Shown here one piece after another: positions 1 to 14,700 of a stretch of DNA of 64,000 bases (positions are counted from its first letter, which is position 1; each line of letters opens with the position of its first letter). The translations under genes and the position numbers were made by a program. This DNA comes from Karstenula rhodostoma CBS 690.94. Its lineage: Eukaryota > Ascomycota > Dothideomycetes > Pleosporales > Didymosphaeriaceae. The notes under the pieces were generated by a model. The model was not told where the DNA came from, did not search any database, and worked only from the letters and a program-made list of their open reading frames with translations. The DNA lies in contig MU001503.1 in assembly GCA_010093485.1 (NCBI GenBank), positions 703,132-767,131 on the forward strand, given 5' to 3'.

Positions 1-2538
1 TATTTATTTAATTAGCTCTTTTCTAGCTTACTCTACTAAACTATTAGTTTTATATATATAAGATAGTAAAGGGTTAATTATAATTCCTTTTTTAATTACC
101 TATTTCTTATATCGCGATATTCCTTATTATAGAAGTATTACTATATTATTATCCTACTAGATTTATATAATTTAGAGCTAGTACTTATTCTTTATAAAGG
201 TTAATAGGTATTTTATTAATTATAGAATCTCTAAAAGCGTCTTCCCTTATAGATTAAAATTATAGAACTTCCTACTAAATTCTTCCTTTATTATAAGAAT
301 TTAGGATTTAAGTATTTACCCTTACTCTATATTAAATAGGTCCTATATAATATAGTAGAATAGACGTAGTAAATACTTATATAGTTATTATAAAATTACC
401 TTACTTATATATATAACTATATAATACTTATATTCTTATTATTATATTCCTTTAATTAATATACTATATATACTAGAAACTAGAGCTTATAAAGCCTTTT
501 TTCTAAGGTATCCTAATTACTTATACTATAGTTCTTTACTATCTAAGTAGAAGATATTCTCTCTTAATAGCCTAGATAGTTAAATTATATTTATAATAGT
601 AGAATAAGAGTATATAGGCTTATATTTAAGGAAAGTAAGGTTATATTTATACTATAGGTCTACTATTATAATACTCTATTTAATTATTCTAATTCTTAGG
701 ATATTATTTAAGCTAAGATACTAAATACTAACTTTCTTAAGTTAAGCTTTTAAAATAATATTTATATAAAAGTTCTTAACTACCTTTATATCTTTAAGTA
801 GTAGATTCTCTAATTATTTCCTATTCTTACTATAAAAAATATTCTTAATTAGGTAATTTCCTATTTCTAAGATAGGTAGAGCTTAAGTTTCTACTTTAAC
901 TTAGTCTTCTATAATTACTTTTTTAAAAGAACTAGTAACTAGAAAGTTCTAATTATTAATAAGGTAAATAGTAACTATATTATCTAGAATTATACTCTTA
1001 GAAAGTAGGTAAGAATTCTATATTATATTATAGATTCTATTCTTAGAGACTTTACTTAGAAGGTTAATTAGATTAATAAGAGTTACTATAATACTACTAG
1101 GGTAGTTAATAGTAAACTATTTCTTATTATTTATTTTCTAATTAGTACTATTAATCTTAGTCTATAGCTTTAACTATTATAGGAGTTTTAAATAGTTTAA
1201 GATCTTATTTTACTCTTTATTAGAAAGGTTAAATACTTAGGATCTATTAATTAGAGTACTAGTAATAGCTATCTATAAGTATTAGTATTTAATTAGTTAC
1301 TATTTATACTAGGTATTCTTATAGGGGTAGTTAAAATAATTATTATTCTATATATTATTAAATAATTCCCTACTAGGCTTAGTAGTCTAATTACTAAATA
1401 TTATATAGATACTAGTCCTTTTATAATTAGGGTAGAGTAATTATTTCTAGATTAGTACTAAAAATACCTTTCTAATCTTAGAAAATATTATTATAGGCCT
1501 TCTAAGTATCTTATTAAGTAGGATTTATTACTTAATTAAGTAGGACTACTTAGGGGTAATCTTCTTACCTAAAGCTTTAAGGAAATTATAGGTTATAAGT
1601 ACTTCTTTAATTTCTTTAACTAAGTATATAATTACTTTATAGTAGAAGAGCTACTATTCTTTAAACTAGGTCTCTAGGTTCTATTATCTACTCTTTACTT
1701 TATTAAAATAAGTATAATATTATACTTAAATAAGATTTTTAATTACTCCTTTAATAGGTGCTAGATTATTCTTTAGTATATAAAGTAGATATTATAAGGT
1801 AGATTTATTATCTTTAACTATATTAATTATTACTAGAGTAAGGAGATCTTAGGAGATAGTAGTATAAATCTAGTTCTAGAGATTTTATAGCTTAGAATAG
1901 TATATCTACTAGTTAGAGACTATAGCGCGATATTTTATAATTTTTAAAATATAGCTTTCCTTATCCTTCTTATATAATTTAAGCTCCTACTTATAATCTT
2001 TAAGGTTATCTAAAGTAACTAATTAGTATAGTTCCTCTAGAATAACTAGTTAAATAGGGTAATTATTTTTAATTAAGGGGACTATTAGATTATCTAGATT
2101 AATTTTAGACTAGATACCTTTAGAGTTTACTTAGAAATATAAGCTTATAAACTAATAAGGCTAGCTTATTTAATTAATAAGCTAGGTCTAAGTAACTAGA
2201 ATAGTTAAATTACTTATAGCTTTATTAAATAAAGAAGGCTTTTAGTGTAATAGGAGAACCTAAGAGGGCGTATTTAAGTAGTAAAGTATATAGGGAGAAT
2301 TATTCTATATTTTAAGTACTAGGCTTATAACTATAGTAGAGAAAAAAGAGTTTAAATATCCTTTTATTTAGGGAGTAAATTAATTAGATTACTATATAAG
2401 AAAAGATTACTAGAAAGGCTAGTTATATACTATACTTGTCCTAAATTAGTTTAGTACTTAGGTTAAGGTACCCCTTATCGCGGCTGATTGGAGCTCTATA
2501 AACCCTAATATTGCTAAGTATTATTTATATTCTTAATA
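1..2538 (-). mobile_element. Copia LTR retrotransposon copy 1, partial, RIP-degraded
   Basis: This is the 5' part of a - strand Ty1/Copia element; the rest lies left of the window. Its 5' LTR is 2,332-2,538. The interior 1-2,331 is the reverse complement of the interior of the + strand copy starting at 31,617. For example, 2,090-2,120 matches the bases just after the gap at 31,607, and position 1 corresponds to about 33,750. About 215 bp between the LTR and that shared point is leader sequence missing from the + strand copy. No reading frame survives because TpG is almost absent. A few TpG remain in the LTR (about 2,450-2,515), so this LTR is slightly less mutated than its relatives. Copia assignment rests on the RT and RNase H traces in the copy at 31,417-38,440. 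Confidence 0.85.
2332..2538 (-). repeat. Copia 5' LTR (copy 1)
   Basis: A 207-bp LTR, reverse complement of the LTRs at 31,417 and 38,236. In element orientation it runs from TATTAAG to CTACTATA, where TG...CA termini have become TA...TA by RIP. It keeps several TpG that have become TpA in the other copies. Confidence 0.85.
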
Positions 2539-2740
2539 AGCTTTATACTAAGAAATATAGTAAAGAATAGAGTAAGGAATATTTTAGTTAGCTAGAATTT
2601 AAAAAGATATATTTTTAGAAGTTAAAAATATATAGTTTATTATTAATAATTATTATAAATATAGATACTAAGTCTTATTTAAGTATAGTAAATACTATCT
2701 AAATTATATCTACTAAAAACCTTAAAACTAAAGCTTTTAT

Positions 2741-2860
2741 TATAACTAAGACCTAAAAACTATAACTAGAACTTAAAAACTAGAACTAAAATCTAGAAAC
2801 TAGAACTAAAACTTAGAAACTAGAACTAAAATTTAGAAACTAGAACTAGAACTAAAATCC
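2741..2860. repeat. 20-bp minisatellite, six units
   Basis: Six head-to-tail 20-bp units of the type TAGAACTAAAACTTAGAAAC, in exact register at 2,741, 2,761, 2,781, 2,801, 2,821 and 2,841. Most differences between units are G/A or C/T, as RIP would produce. The last unit is the most divergent. Confidence 0.85.
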
Positions 2861-3667
2861 TATCTATATACTAAAACCTATATATTAGAACTTATTATAG
2901 TACTATTATATAAATTAAAACTCCCTTATTTAAATAGTAATATACTTAGTATAGATTATATTTATATTATAATCTATTCTAATTAGTAAAAATAGATAAA
3001 AGACTAGAAATTAAATTATATACCTTCTAAATATCTAATTAGAAAGGCTTTAGTAAACTCTTATAAAGCCTTAAAAGTACTTAATTAAAATTAGAAATTT
3101 AGATAGCTAAGATTATAATAAGTAATTTTTTATATAAGTCTTAAAAATAATAGCTTTCTAGAAAGGAGCTTAGTAGAATTTTAATATTATTTAATTTAAT
3201 AAAGAGTAATAGCTATATATAATTAGCTTAAAGGTATAATAATAAACTATAATAATTTACTATCTAGCTTATAATAGTTCTTTTTTTTAGGCTTCTTAAA
3301 GGGGGGTTCTTTATAGGTAGCCTTATTTATAAGGTTTTTCTTAGGTACCTTACTACTAGTAGGAGTTTAAGTACTAGTTTACTTAATTTTTACTATAGTA
3401 GAAAGATTAGTATTAGGGTAAAAGTATATTATCCTTATATAAGTTATATCTATATAGTATTATATAATTATTAAGTTTTATATAATTACTAAGTATTATA
3501 TAATTACTAAGTATTATATAATTATTAAGTATTATATTATTAAAATATTATACTAGACCTATAAATAACCTACCTAAAATTAGCTAACTTAATACTTATA
3601 CTTATACTTAAATAATTATATACCTTTATTACTATCTTTTCCTACTCCTATATAATAGAGTATATTA

Positions 3668-3776
3668 TAGCCACTTTTTTAGTCACCCTTTATTTATATA
3701 TTAGTAAAGTATAACGCGCCTTTTTATCCCCCTTATATTATTAATTTACCCGCCCTTATAGTAATTGTATATAATA
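3668..3776 (+). mobile_element. short SINE-like retroposon, copy A (109 bp)
   Basis: A 109-bp insertion flanked by an exact 12-bp target duplication, tagagtatatta, at 3,656-3,667 and 3,777-3,788. Its core (TTAGTAAAGTATAACGCGCC, then a C-run) is shared with copies at 9,403, 21,919, 23,082 and 23,991. This is the shortest copy: it starts at TAGCCACTT and lacks the outer 5' sequence seen in longer copies, while the other end (CTTATAGTAA plus an AT tail) is retained. Confidence 0.75.
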
Positions 3777-6545
3777 TAGAGTATATTAAGTATAAATTAT
3801 CTAAAACTTTACTCTTTAATACTCTAATTTCTAATAGATTTATATATAAAGAGTTCTTTATACTAATAGAAATATTATTCTAGTTTTTTATTATAGCTAT
3901 TACTAATTTATATAGGGTTAGACCTCTAAAGCTAATAAACTTAGCTAAATCCTTATACTCTATAATTAAGTTAATTTTAAAAAAGGCTATTCTATAAATT
4001 TTAAGTTAATATATAAAAGTAAACTTAATATAAATAATTATATAATTTAGTAAAGAGATTATACTACTTTTTATTTTAAAAAAGACTAAGTTATTAAGAA
4101 AGCCTAGGCTTTAGATTATTAAGTAAGAGTCTAGTTTAAGAAGAAGCTATAGAAGAATTCTAAGTATAATACCTTATTAAAGATAGATAAAGCTATAATA
4201 TTTAAGAATAAATAAAAGAGTAAGGCTAAAAGGTATTTTAATAAATAGAAGAGTAGTTAGTATTATTATAAATTTTTATTATATCTCCTTACTTTTTAAT
4301 AGTTAAATAACTTAAGTTAAAGCTTTCCCTTATTTATAAGAAATAGGCTAATATCTAAAATAAAATTAACTAAAGGGCCTTTAATAATATAACTAAGAAA
4401 CTAGTAATTATAATTTTATTTTCTACTTTAAATAAGCTTTTAAGTTATAGTACTACTTAGGTTTAGGGCGCTAGTAGTATATTAGATAAAATTAAGTATA
4501 AAGTCTATTAAAAAGGAAAGAAAAAGTTTAATACCTACTCTTTTAAGAATACTAAAGAGAAGGCTAAATATTTATAATTTATATAACACTTTTTACCTAA
4601 AGAGATAAAAATAGTATTTAAAAATAAGTTTAAGTAAGTTATTATTAGAGTTTTATTATATATATATACTAATTATAATAGGAAACTAAAGCTTCTAGCT
4701 ATACTAGTAATAAAAGGTAAAGCTAAGAATACTAATAATATATATACTAAATTTAGGAAATATAAGTATAATAAGAAAAAGAATTAAAACTTAAAAATTA
4801 AGGTAATATATAGTAAAGGTAAAGATACCTATAATAAAAATATTCTAAGTAGTAATAATAATTAAGAGGATAATAATAAAGAGGTTAATAATAAAAAGGA
4901 GAATAGTAAAGAGTCTAGATTTAAGGGCTTTAATAATTAAAATATATTTTATATATTCTAATATATAGATAATACTTAGTATTAATTATAGCTAGTTATT
5001 ATATACTTATAGTTATATAATACCCTATTCTAAAAAATACTATAATATTCTAATTAATATTCTAATTAATATAGTAATATATATACTACTCCCTAAACCT
5101 ATTATATTCTCTAGTTATTACCTTTCCTCTTTTTTAAAGATCTTGTTACCTTCTTACTTTATTTAATATAGTAATTCTTAAGCCTAATTTAGGTAAAAGC
5201 CTATTCCTAGAACTTTATTAATTTAAACTTAATATAACCTATATTACTATAAAAAGAGAAAAATAAATTATAAACTTTCTTTAATACCTTTAATATAATA
5301 ATACTAAGATTTTTATAAGTAAAAGAATCTATAAAAGATAGGAAGCCTAGTAAAGAAATATAGCTTATACTAAAAAATTTATTAATTTTTACCCTTATTA
5401 GAATAGTAACTTATATATAGGTACTATATAGAGGTAGTTTAGTAAAGTTATAAATATTTCTAATAGTTATCTATTTATATTCTATTATAACTATAGTTTT
5501 ATACTTATATATTTAATTCTAAAAAGTATTAGTACTAAGTATATATTTAACTATTATAATATAAAGTAGTATAAAACTATTATAATAGCTATTTACTTTA
5601 AATTATATATAATAACTTCCTATTCTACTACTATTAGAAATTCTAAACCTACTAAGATACTACTATTATTAAGAAAAATATTTAGAAGTAAGTTAGTATA
5701 TATTATTATTAATAATAACTAGTCTTTTTACTTAGTTAAGTAACTATTTTTCTAGTATTTTCTTAAATTTCTTAAGCTAGATATTAAAAGAATTAGTTAA
5801 TATAAATATAAACTTATATTTAAAGAGGAGTTTATTAAAGTTAAAGTAGAGCTCCTTTATAACCTTAGTAAAGAGACTAAAATATCTTTTACTCTTAATA
5901 TATAGTCTATAAATAACTATCTTAGTTTTCTTACTATTAAAAAATTATTATATTAATAATAACTAGTAACTTTAGTATAAGTTACTTAACTTTATTCTAA
6001 TTTATAAAAGGTATACTAGTATCTCTATAGTAATAGAAGTACTTTAAGTATTATTAGCTATAAATATAAGATAGTAACTACTAGTAGTTACTTATAATAA
6101 TACTAGTAATAATACTATACTAGCTATAATACTTTAAAATAAGCTCTAAGTAGTAGGTATAAAGTAAGAGTATATAAAGAATATAATTCTATACTTTACT
6201 TATATTATTAATCTTATTATTTAGAATATTATCTAGTACTTTAAACTTTCTACTTTAAATAAAATAGAGGCTATAAAGACCCTATAAAAGTACTATATAA
6301 ATAATATTAAATTATAAATATTAGTACTAAACTCCTTCTATAAGGTAAGTAGGTATTATTATAATTATTTATTATAATTTCTTATTACTAATTAAAGTAA
6401 TATAGCTTTATACTATTTATATTATTATTAATTATTTATTATAATCTTTTAAGCGCTTTATCCTTATATAAAAGGATAAAGAGTTAAAGAAGTACCTCTT
6501 TATTATATATAATATAAAGACTTAATAGAATTTAATATATAATAT

Positions 6546-6751
6546 TATAGTAGAGAAAAGGAGCTTAAATATCCCTTTATTTAGGGAGTAAATTAATTAG
6601 ATTACTATATAAGAAAAGATTTCTAGAAAGGCTAGTTATATACTATACTTATCTTAAATTAGTTTAGTACTTAGGTTAAAGTACCCCTTATTATAGCTAA
6701 TTAAAGCTCTATAAACCCTAATATTACTAAATATTATTTATATTTTTAATA
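6546..6751 (-). repeat. Copia 3' LTR (copy 2)
   Basis: A 206-bp LTR near-identical to 15,246-15,451 and to the reverse complement of 38,236-38,440; differences are mainly RIP-type transitions. Confidence 0.85.
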
Positions 6752-9402
6752 TACCCCTTAGGTAAATAGCGCTTATTATTTATCTACTAGTAGAATTTAA
6801 TTATTTAAATTAGCTTCTTTTAGAAATATATACTTTAGACTATAATTTCTTACTTATATTATACTATTATTAATATTATAATACTAATTAGCTAAGATAA
6901 GAGGCTTTTAGTACTTAGTATAGTACTTATAAATAATAGTAGTCTTATAACTAAGTATAGTAAATAATAGAAAATAAAGTAAGTAATTATTATATAGTAT
7001 AAACTAGTAAAAGTAAATAAAATAAAAAGGTATTTTTTATACTTTTTAAACTTTTCTTTTTTATTCTTATTATTTTATTTTATAGTATATTTTTACTTTT
7101 TACTTTTTAATACTCTACTTATACCTTTTAGATAGCTAATAATACTAATAAAGCTCGCGCTACTAAAGTATATAAATAAAAAAAGAGACTTAAAGCTAAA
7201 TAAATAACTACTACTAAAAAGTTTACTATAACTCCTTAAATAACTTATTAATTTAGTTACTTTTCTATTTAATCTATTCTTTATACTTTTAGCTAAGCTT
7301 TTTTATTAGTATTATATACTCCCCTAGTTATAGAAAAAAATTATACTAAGGCTATCTAACTACTAAGCTACCTTAACTATTTAAATAATACCTTAAGTAG
7401 TAGATTAGATAGCCTCTATTATAATATTATAAACTAGTAAATAAACTACTACTTTTACTATTATATATACTTATATAAATTAATATAAGCTAGATTCTTT
7501 ATTTATCTAGTTAAGTTTTACTAATTATTATAGTCTACTATTTCTAGCTATATATATAATATACTTTATCCTATTCTATAATAATTTAAACTTTATTATA
7601 AGTTTTTTTTATTTTTTTTTATTATTTAGATTCTTACTAATTATATATAGGCTTATAAGATTAATTATTTATAATAGTATATTTAAGCTATACTAAGGGA
7701 TTAGAATAAAAGTTAAAAGACTTATTTTATATTTTTATAAAACTTTTATTTAATAACTAGCTTTTTTTCTACTTTTTTTATTTTTATCTTTACTCTATCT
7801 ACTCTTATTCTACTTTTATTTACTTCTATCTCTACTTCTACTACTCTTATCCTTACTTTACCTACCTTCTAATAGGTCTACTCTATAAATAGCTAAGAGA
7901 TAGACTTATAAGAGGCTATATATACTTTTAAATATAGTATACTTACTTCTTATAAATACTATACTTTAGAGTAAGAAGCTCTATTTCTATAGTTAAAATT
8001 ATAATTATATTTTAGTAAGCTACCTTCTATAGAATAATACTACTAAATAGTATAATAATATATCTATAAAATAATTATCTTATTAGTAAATTATTTATAA
8101 AAAATATATCTTTATAGATAAGTAGATTTAAACTATTATATTTACTAAACTAAATTACTTTTTAGTATATTTTATAGAGGTATAGAATTACTTAATTAAT
8201 TACTACTTTATACTTTATACTTAGATTAGTAAGGAAAAAGAATAGCTTTAATATAGTAAATATAATATTTAATTATAGTATAATTACTATATATAATATT
8301 AATCTAACCTTCTTTTAATAGCTTTTAATTTACTATAGTAATACTTTATCTTTACTCTTTTTAAACTTATTAATTAAGAGAGGAGTAGGTAGAAAGCTAC
8401 TAGCTTTATAAAGCTTAAATTTATTTATAATTTTATTAATATATATATTATATATAAGTATAATTATCTAATTATCTTAGTCTCTAATTACTTATATTTT
8501 AAAAAACTACTTAACTAGTCTTTTATTTTTAATTTTATATTTATTTATAACCTTATTTTATAGTATTTAAGCTTACTTTCTATAATTATTATAATATAGA
8601 AGTAGTATATTATCTATATAGAATAGTACTAGGATTTTCTAATCTTTAAAAAGAAATAAATAAGGCTCTTTTTTTAAAGCTTTAAACCCTTTAGCTCTAA
8701 GTAAGTAGGAAAACTCTTTATACTAAAGAAGTACTAAGTCTTTTAAACTATAAAAAGCTTAATTTAATTTTATATATATTTTTAGTATCTTAAACCTATT
8801 TAGAAGTTTATAGGATATAAGATTATTTACTATAATTATAGTATTTAGGAATATTCCTATAATATTATATTATTTAATCTTAAAGTTAAACTTTATAGTA
8901 ATTATTATTATTACTTAGAATTACCTTACTATAAATATAGTAGTATAGGTTAAGTATAAGATATTCTTTAGTTAAAAATCTTTTCTAATTATTATATAAG
9001 CTTTATAGTTTTTAAATTAACTATTCTAATTAAGCTTATATATAAATACCTATTTTAATAGGAGTAGGTATTTTATTATTTATAATTAGAGTAGCTTTAT
9101 CTAAGTTTCTTTCTACTATAAAGTAGTAATTTCTTTAATTATAGCCTATTTAAATAGTTTTTCTAAATAATAAGAAAATAGATATTTCTAAAGTATTAGT
9201 TTTATTAGTAACTTATCTTTATATAGATAAGTTAGTAATATTACTAGTTTTAATTTCTTAAATATAGCTATTATAACTATTATATTTAGTATTTTATAGT
9301 TTTTATACTTATTCTAGGTTTTATCTACTCCTAGTATAAATATATATATAAAGTTAATCTAGAAACTATTTTTTAAAAATAAATTTACTATTAGTATATA
9401 TA

Positions 9403-9524
9403 TTGTAGAGATTCACTATAAGGTAGGGTAACTTAATAAAGTAGGGGGGATAAAAAGGCGCGTTGTGCTTTTACTAATACACGAATAAAGGGGAACCAAA
9501 AAAGTAACTAAGACACGCCTAGCG
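9403..9524 (-). mobile_element. short SINE-like retroposon, copy B (122 bp)
   Basis: An insertion in Copia copy 2 with an exact 13-bp target duplication, attagtatatata, at 9,390-9,402 and 9,525-9,537. The empty site is visible in the + strand Copia copy, where the 13-mer occurs once at 34,873-34,885 in reverse complement. The insert retains CpA and TpG (TATTGTAGAG, GCGTTGTGC, ACACGAATAA) while its host has practically none, so it is probably younger than the main mutation of the host or too short to be recognised by RIP. Confidence 0.85.
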
Positions 9525-11749
9525 ATTAGTATATATATACTAAAATTTAATTTACCTTTTAGCTAATTATTATAATTTATATTTTATTATTTTAACCTTT
9601 AAACTAGTAAATACCTACTTATTAGTTAGTTAATTTTAGATATCTTTTCTTAAAGTTATCTACTTACCCTACTTACTATAAAGAAGATATACTATTACTT
9701 TTAATTTATTAGTAGATTTTCTATTTTATTTAGTAGTATAGTGTTAGTTCTACTAAGTTAAGAAGTAGTAGTAGGGCTTTTAAACTTTTACTTTAAAAAA
9801 GTATTATTCTAAGGCTCTAGTTTACTAGCTTTTTTAATTAAGTTTTAATTTTAGTAATTTCTAGTATTTTTATAATTATATTAATTAGTCCCTATAATAT
9901 CTAGCTATAGTATTATATCTAGAGTTATAAGTCCTATACTTAAATCTTAGCCTATATAAATTCCTAGCTACTAGCTAGCTATACTTATAACTTATATAGT
10001 AGTTAGTATTATTACTTTCTAATTCTTTAGCTAGCTATTTTTAGAATCTATCTATTTTAATTCTTTACTTTTAAGTAATTACTTAATATCCTTAATTCTT
10101 ATAGTACTTATATATTTATTTAAGCTAGAAGTAAAATTAATTATATTAAATATATCTTCTAGATTATTAACTTTATCTTTATAAATACTTTCTATAATTC
10201 TTAAAAATTTTACCTTTAGAAGCTTTACTTTATATACTCTCTAGTAGAAGGTTATCTTATTAAATATAATATTTCTAGTTATAATTACTTAATTAAGTAT
10301 AGGAACCTATATTCTATAAATATTAAAAGCTTAATAGTCTATTAAATACTTAATATAAGCTTTTAAATTTATTTTAAATCTCTTTCTATTATATCTAGCT
10401 TTATAATCCTTTATTAGAGAATATATTTAGTATCTATAGGTATAAATTCTACTCTAGTTTAGGTAGAGATCTACTATTATATATTATATAATTATAAGCT
10501 TATAGTACTAAAAGTATTATTAAAACTAGTTATCTAATATTTTATTTAGTAATTAGAAGCTATATACTATACTTAGACTTATATTATATAGCTAGACTAC
10601 TATATTTATAATTTCTAGCTATAGCTTTATTAGTAGATTTATACTAGACTTTATTTTTATTATTTATTTAATTAGCTCTTTTTTAGTTTACTCTACTAAA
10701 CTATTAGTTTTATATATATAAGGGAGTAAAAGGTTAATTATAATTCTTTTTTTAATTACCTATTTTTTATATTATAATATCCTTTACTATAGGAGTATTA
10801 CTATATTATTATTCTACTAAATTTATATAATTTAGAGCTAGTACTTATTCTTTATAAAGGTTAATATATATTTTATTAATTATAAAATCTCTAAAAGTAT
10901 TTTTCTTTATAAATTAAAATTATAGAACTTCTTACTAAATTCTTCTTTTATTATAAGAATTTAGGATTTAAGTATTTATTCTTACTCTATATTAAATAGG
11001 TCTTATATAATATAGTAGAATAGATATAGTAAGTACTTATATAGTTATTATAAAATTATCTTATTTATATATATAACTATATAGTACTTATATTCTTATT
11101 ATTATATTCTTTTAATTAATATACTATATACGCTAGAAACTAGAGCTTATAAAGCTTTCTTTCTAAAGTATTCTAATTACTTATACTATAGTTCTTTACT
11201 ATCTAAGTAGGAGATATTCTCTCTTAATAGCTTAGATAGTTAAATTATATTTATAATAGTAGAATAAGAGTATATAGACTTATATTTTAAAAAAGTAAAA
11301 TTATACTTATACTATAAATCTACTATTATAATACTTTATTTAATTATTTTAATTTTTAGAGTATTATTTAAATTAAAATACTAAATACTAACTTTTTTAA
11401 GTTAAGCTTTTAAAATAATATTTATATAAAAGTTCTTAACTATTTTAATATCTTTAAGTAGTAGATTCTCTAATTATTTTCTATTTTTATTATAAAGAAT
11501 ATTTTTAATTAAGTAATTCTTTATTCTTAAAATAAGTAGAGCTTATATTTCTATTTTAACTTAGTTTTCTATTATTACTTTCTTAAAAGAACTAGTAACT
11601 AGAAGATTCTAATTATTAATAAAATAAATAGTAACTATACTATCTAGAATTATACTTTTAGAAAGTAGATAAGAATTCTATATTATATTATAGATTCTAT
11701 TCTTAGAAACTTTACTTAAAAGGTTAATTAGATTAATAAGAGCTACTAT

Positions 11750-14700
11750 TAGCCTAGATCCTAATCTAGGCCTATAGGACTATACAGTATACTTATAATA
11801 AGAGAGAGACCTTTTTATCCTTCTTTAATACTTATTTTATATATTTTTATACTTTTTTAATTATTAGTATAATACTAACTATTATTTAAATACTAATTCT
11901 CCTACTTACTTATACTTACTAATATTTTTAACTTTTACTTATAGCTTATAGCTTATAGCTTTATATATTACCCTATTACTATTACTATTACTATTAATAC
12001 TACCTACCTATTATTAGTATTAATATTATCTATATATTATTACTATTAATATTACTTACTTATTATTACTATTAATATTACCTACTACTTCTTACTTTAC
12101 TTACTACTATAGGGTAGCTATTACCTACTCTATATTTATTAACTATATAGATTATTTTAACTTAATTATAATTATCTTTACTATAAGGTTTAGCTCTTCT
12201 TAGCCTTTAAGAACTATTATAATTATCTCTTACTACTTAGTAGTAAAGTTCCTATTCCTAGTTAACTATTATAAAAGTAATTCTAGTAAGCCCTAAGTTA
12301 GTAATACTATATATATATATATATATAAGAAACTTACTAATAGACTCTATAATTATATAGTCTATAGCTATAACTTATAATATCTATATACTAGGTTAAT
12401 TATTATACTAATAGAAGTTAACTTAATAGAGGATATATTTAACTTTATAAAAGTTTATATTATTTAGATTTATACTATATATAGAATTAGTACTACTACT
12501 AGTATATATAAGGTTATATTTATTACTAATAATTAGTTACTTATTATTAGCTATTTTAATAGAGATATAGTATAGGTCTCTTCCTATAAAAGCTAGCCTT
12601 TATATATAGTACTATAAGTTACTTACTATTAGTAGGTAACCTCTCTTTTATATTCTTTTTTAAATTGCGATATTATTAATATATAATATCCTTAATATTT
12701 TATAATATTTTTAATATTTTATAACTTCTCTATAATTATATATTAGGTATTAGTAAATAAGGAGCGTACTACCCTACTAGTATTATATAGTATTATAGTA
12801 TTATAGTGTTATAGTACAGTGTTATATATCGTAATATTATATAATACTTATATAGGTTAATACTTAGTTAATTAAGCCTAGTACTATAGGCGCCCTTTTT
12901 TCTCTTTTATTATAAATAGTACTATTCTTTAGAGCTATTTAATAGAACTATATAGTACCTCTAGATATTTCCTTATTACTAGGTAGTTATAATAGTAACT
13001 TTATATTAAAAAAAAAAAAAAAAAAAGTAAAGATTAAACTTTAACTAGTATTATATATATTTTAAAGGCTTTAATATATAGTATTTTTTAATATATTATT
13101 ATTCTTTAAGCTATTTAAAGACGCTTAAGCTTATAGTAAAAAACTTAAAAAGATTATATAAATTAAATACCCTAAATACTAACTANNNNNNNNNNNNNNN
13201 NNNNNNNNNNNNNNNNNNNNNNNNNNNNNNNNNNNNNNNNNNNNNNNNNNNNNNNNNNNNNNNNNNNNNNNNNNNNNNNNNNNNNNNNNNNNNNNNNNNN
13301 NNNNNNNNNNNNNNNNNNNNNNNNNNNNNNNNNNNNNNNNNNNNNNNNNNNNNNNNNNNNNNNNNNNNNNNNNNNNNNNNNNNNNNNNNNNNNNNNNNNN
13401 NNNNNNNNNNNNNNNNNNNNNNNNNNNNNNNNNNNNNNNNNNNNNNNNNNNNNNNNNNNNNNNNNNNNNNNNNNNNNNNNNNNNNNNNNNNNNNNNNNNN
13501 NNNNNNNNNNNNNNNNNNNNNNNNNNNNNNNNNNNNNNNNNNNNNNNNNNNNNNNNNNNNNNNNNNNNNNNNNNNNNNNNNNNNNNNNNNNNNNNNNNNN
13601 NNNNNNNNNNNNNNNNNNNNNNNNNNNNNNNNAATAGTTTCTAAATTTAGATTTATTATATATTTTAGTATAAGCCTAGCGCCTAAGCTAATTATATTTA
13701 TTTAATATTTTTAATTATATAGTAAAGATCTAAATAGATTATATCCTTTTTTTTAAAAAGAAGTTAGAAGAACTAAATAAGTTTCCTATAATATATAGAC
13801 TTTTAATATAGTATAATAGTTCTTTTTTTTTTTTTTTTTTTTTTATAAAGTTACTATTATAACTACCTAGTAATAAGGAAATATCTAGAGGTACTATATA
13901 GTTCTATTAAATAGCTCTAAAGGATAGTACTATTTATAATAAGAGAGAAAGAAGGGCGCCTATAGCGCTAGGCTTAATTAACTAAGTAGTAACCTGCCTA
14001 TATATATTATATAATATAGTAACACTACAACGCTATAATACTATATAATACTAGTAAGGCAGTATACTCCTTATTTACTAATACCTAATATATAATTATA
14101 GAAAAGTCGCGAAATATTAAGGATATTATAAAATATTAATAATATTATAATTTAAAAAAGAATATAAAAGAGAGGTTACCTATTAGTAGTAAGTAGCTTA
14201 TAGTACTATATATAAAGGCTAGCTTTTATAGGAAGAGACCTATACTATATCCTACTCTATTAAAATAGCTAATAATAATAAGTAACTAATTCTTAGTAAT
14301 AAATATAATATAGTATATACTAGTAGTAAGTCTATTAGTAACTTAGATATATCTAATTATATATATTATAAGATCTAATATATTATCTAGTAAGTTAACC
14401 TCTATTAGTATAATAATTAATTTAATATATAAATACTATAAGTTATAGCTATAGACTATATAATTATAAAGTCTATTAGTAAGTTTCTTATATATATATA
14501 TATATATAGTATTACTAACTTAAAGTAGAATTACCTCTATAGTAGTTAACTAGGAATAGGGACTTTACTAGTAAGTAGTAAAAGCTAATTATAATAGTTC
14601 TTTAGAGTTAAGAGGAACTAGACTTTATAGTAAAGGTAATTATAATTAAGTTAAAGTAACCTATATAGTTAATAAATATAGAGTAGGTAGTAGTAGTTTT

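Larger units (their letters stand above)
2539..6545. other. unclassified RIP-degraded sequence between two Copia copies
   Basis: I could not assign this 4-kb stretch to a transposon family. It holds a 20-bp minisatellite at 2,741-2,860, a short retroposon at 3,668-3,776, and on the + strand around 4,690-4,930 a stretch whose translation is Lys-rich and then Asn/Lys/Glu-rich. RIP would turn Asp codons into Asn, so this could be the remnant of an acidic protein tail. It has no ATG-started frame and no recognisable catalytic motif. Probably one or more decayed transposons. Confidence 0.5.

Noticed and set aside
3668..9524. A 5.9-kb DNA transposon with terminal inverted repeats at 3,668 and 9,524
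   Set aside because: The two similar ends are independent short retroposon insertions, each with its own target duplication, and the interval spans two unrelated elements.
11970..12095. CRISPR-like or satellite array in the foldback arm
   Set aside because: Only simple trinucleotide-like runs (TTA/CTA) without regular spacers; expected in a fungal repeat.
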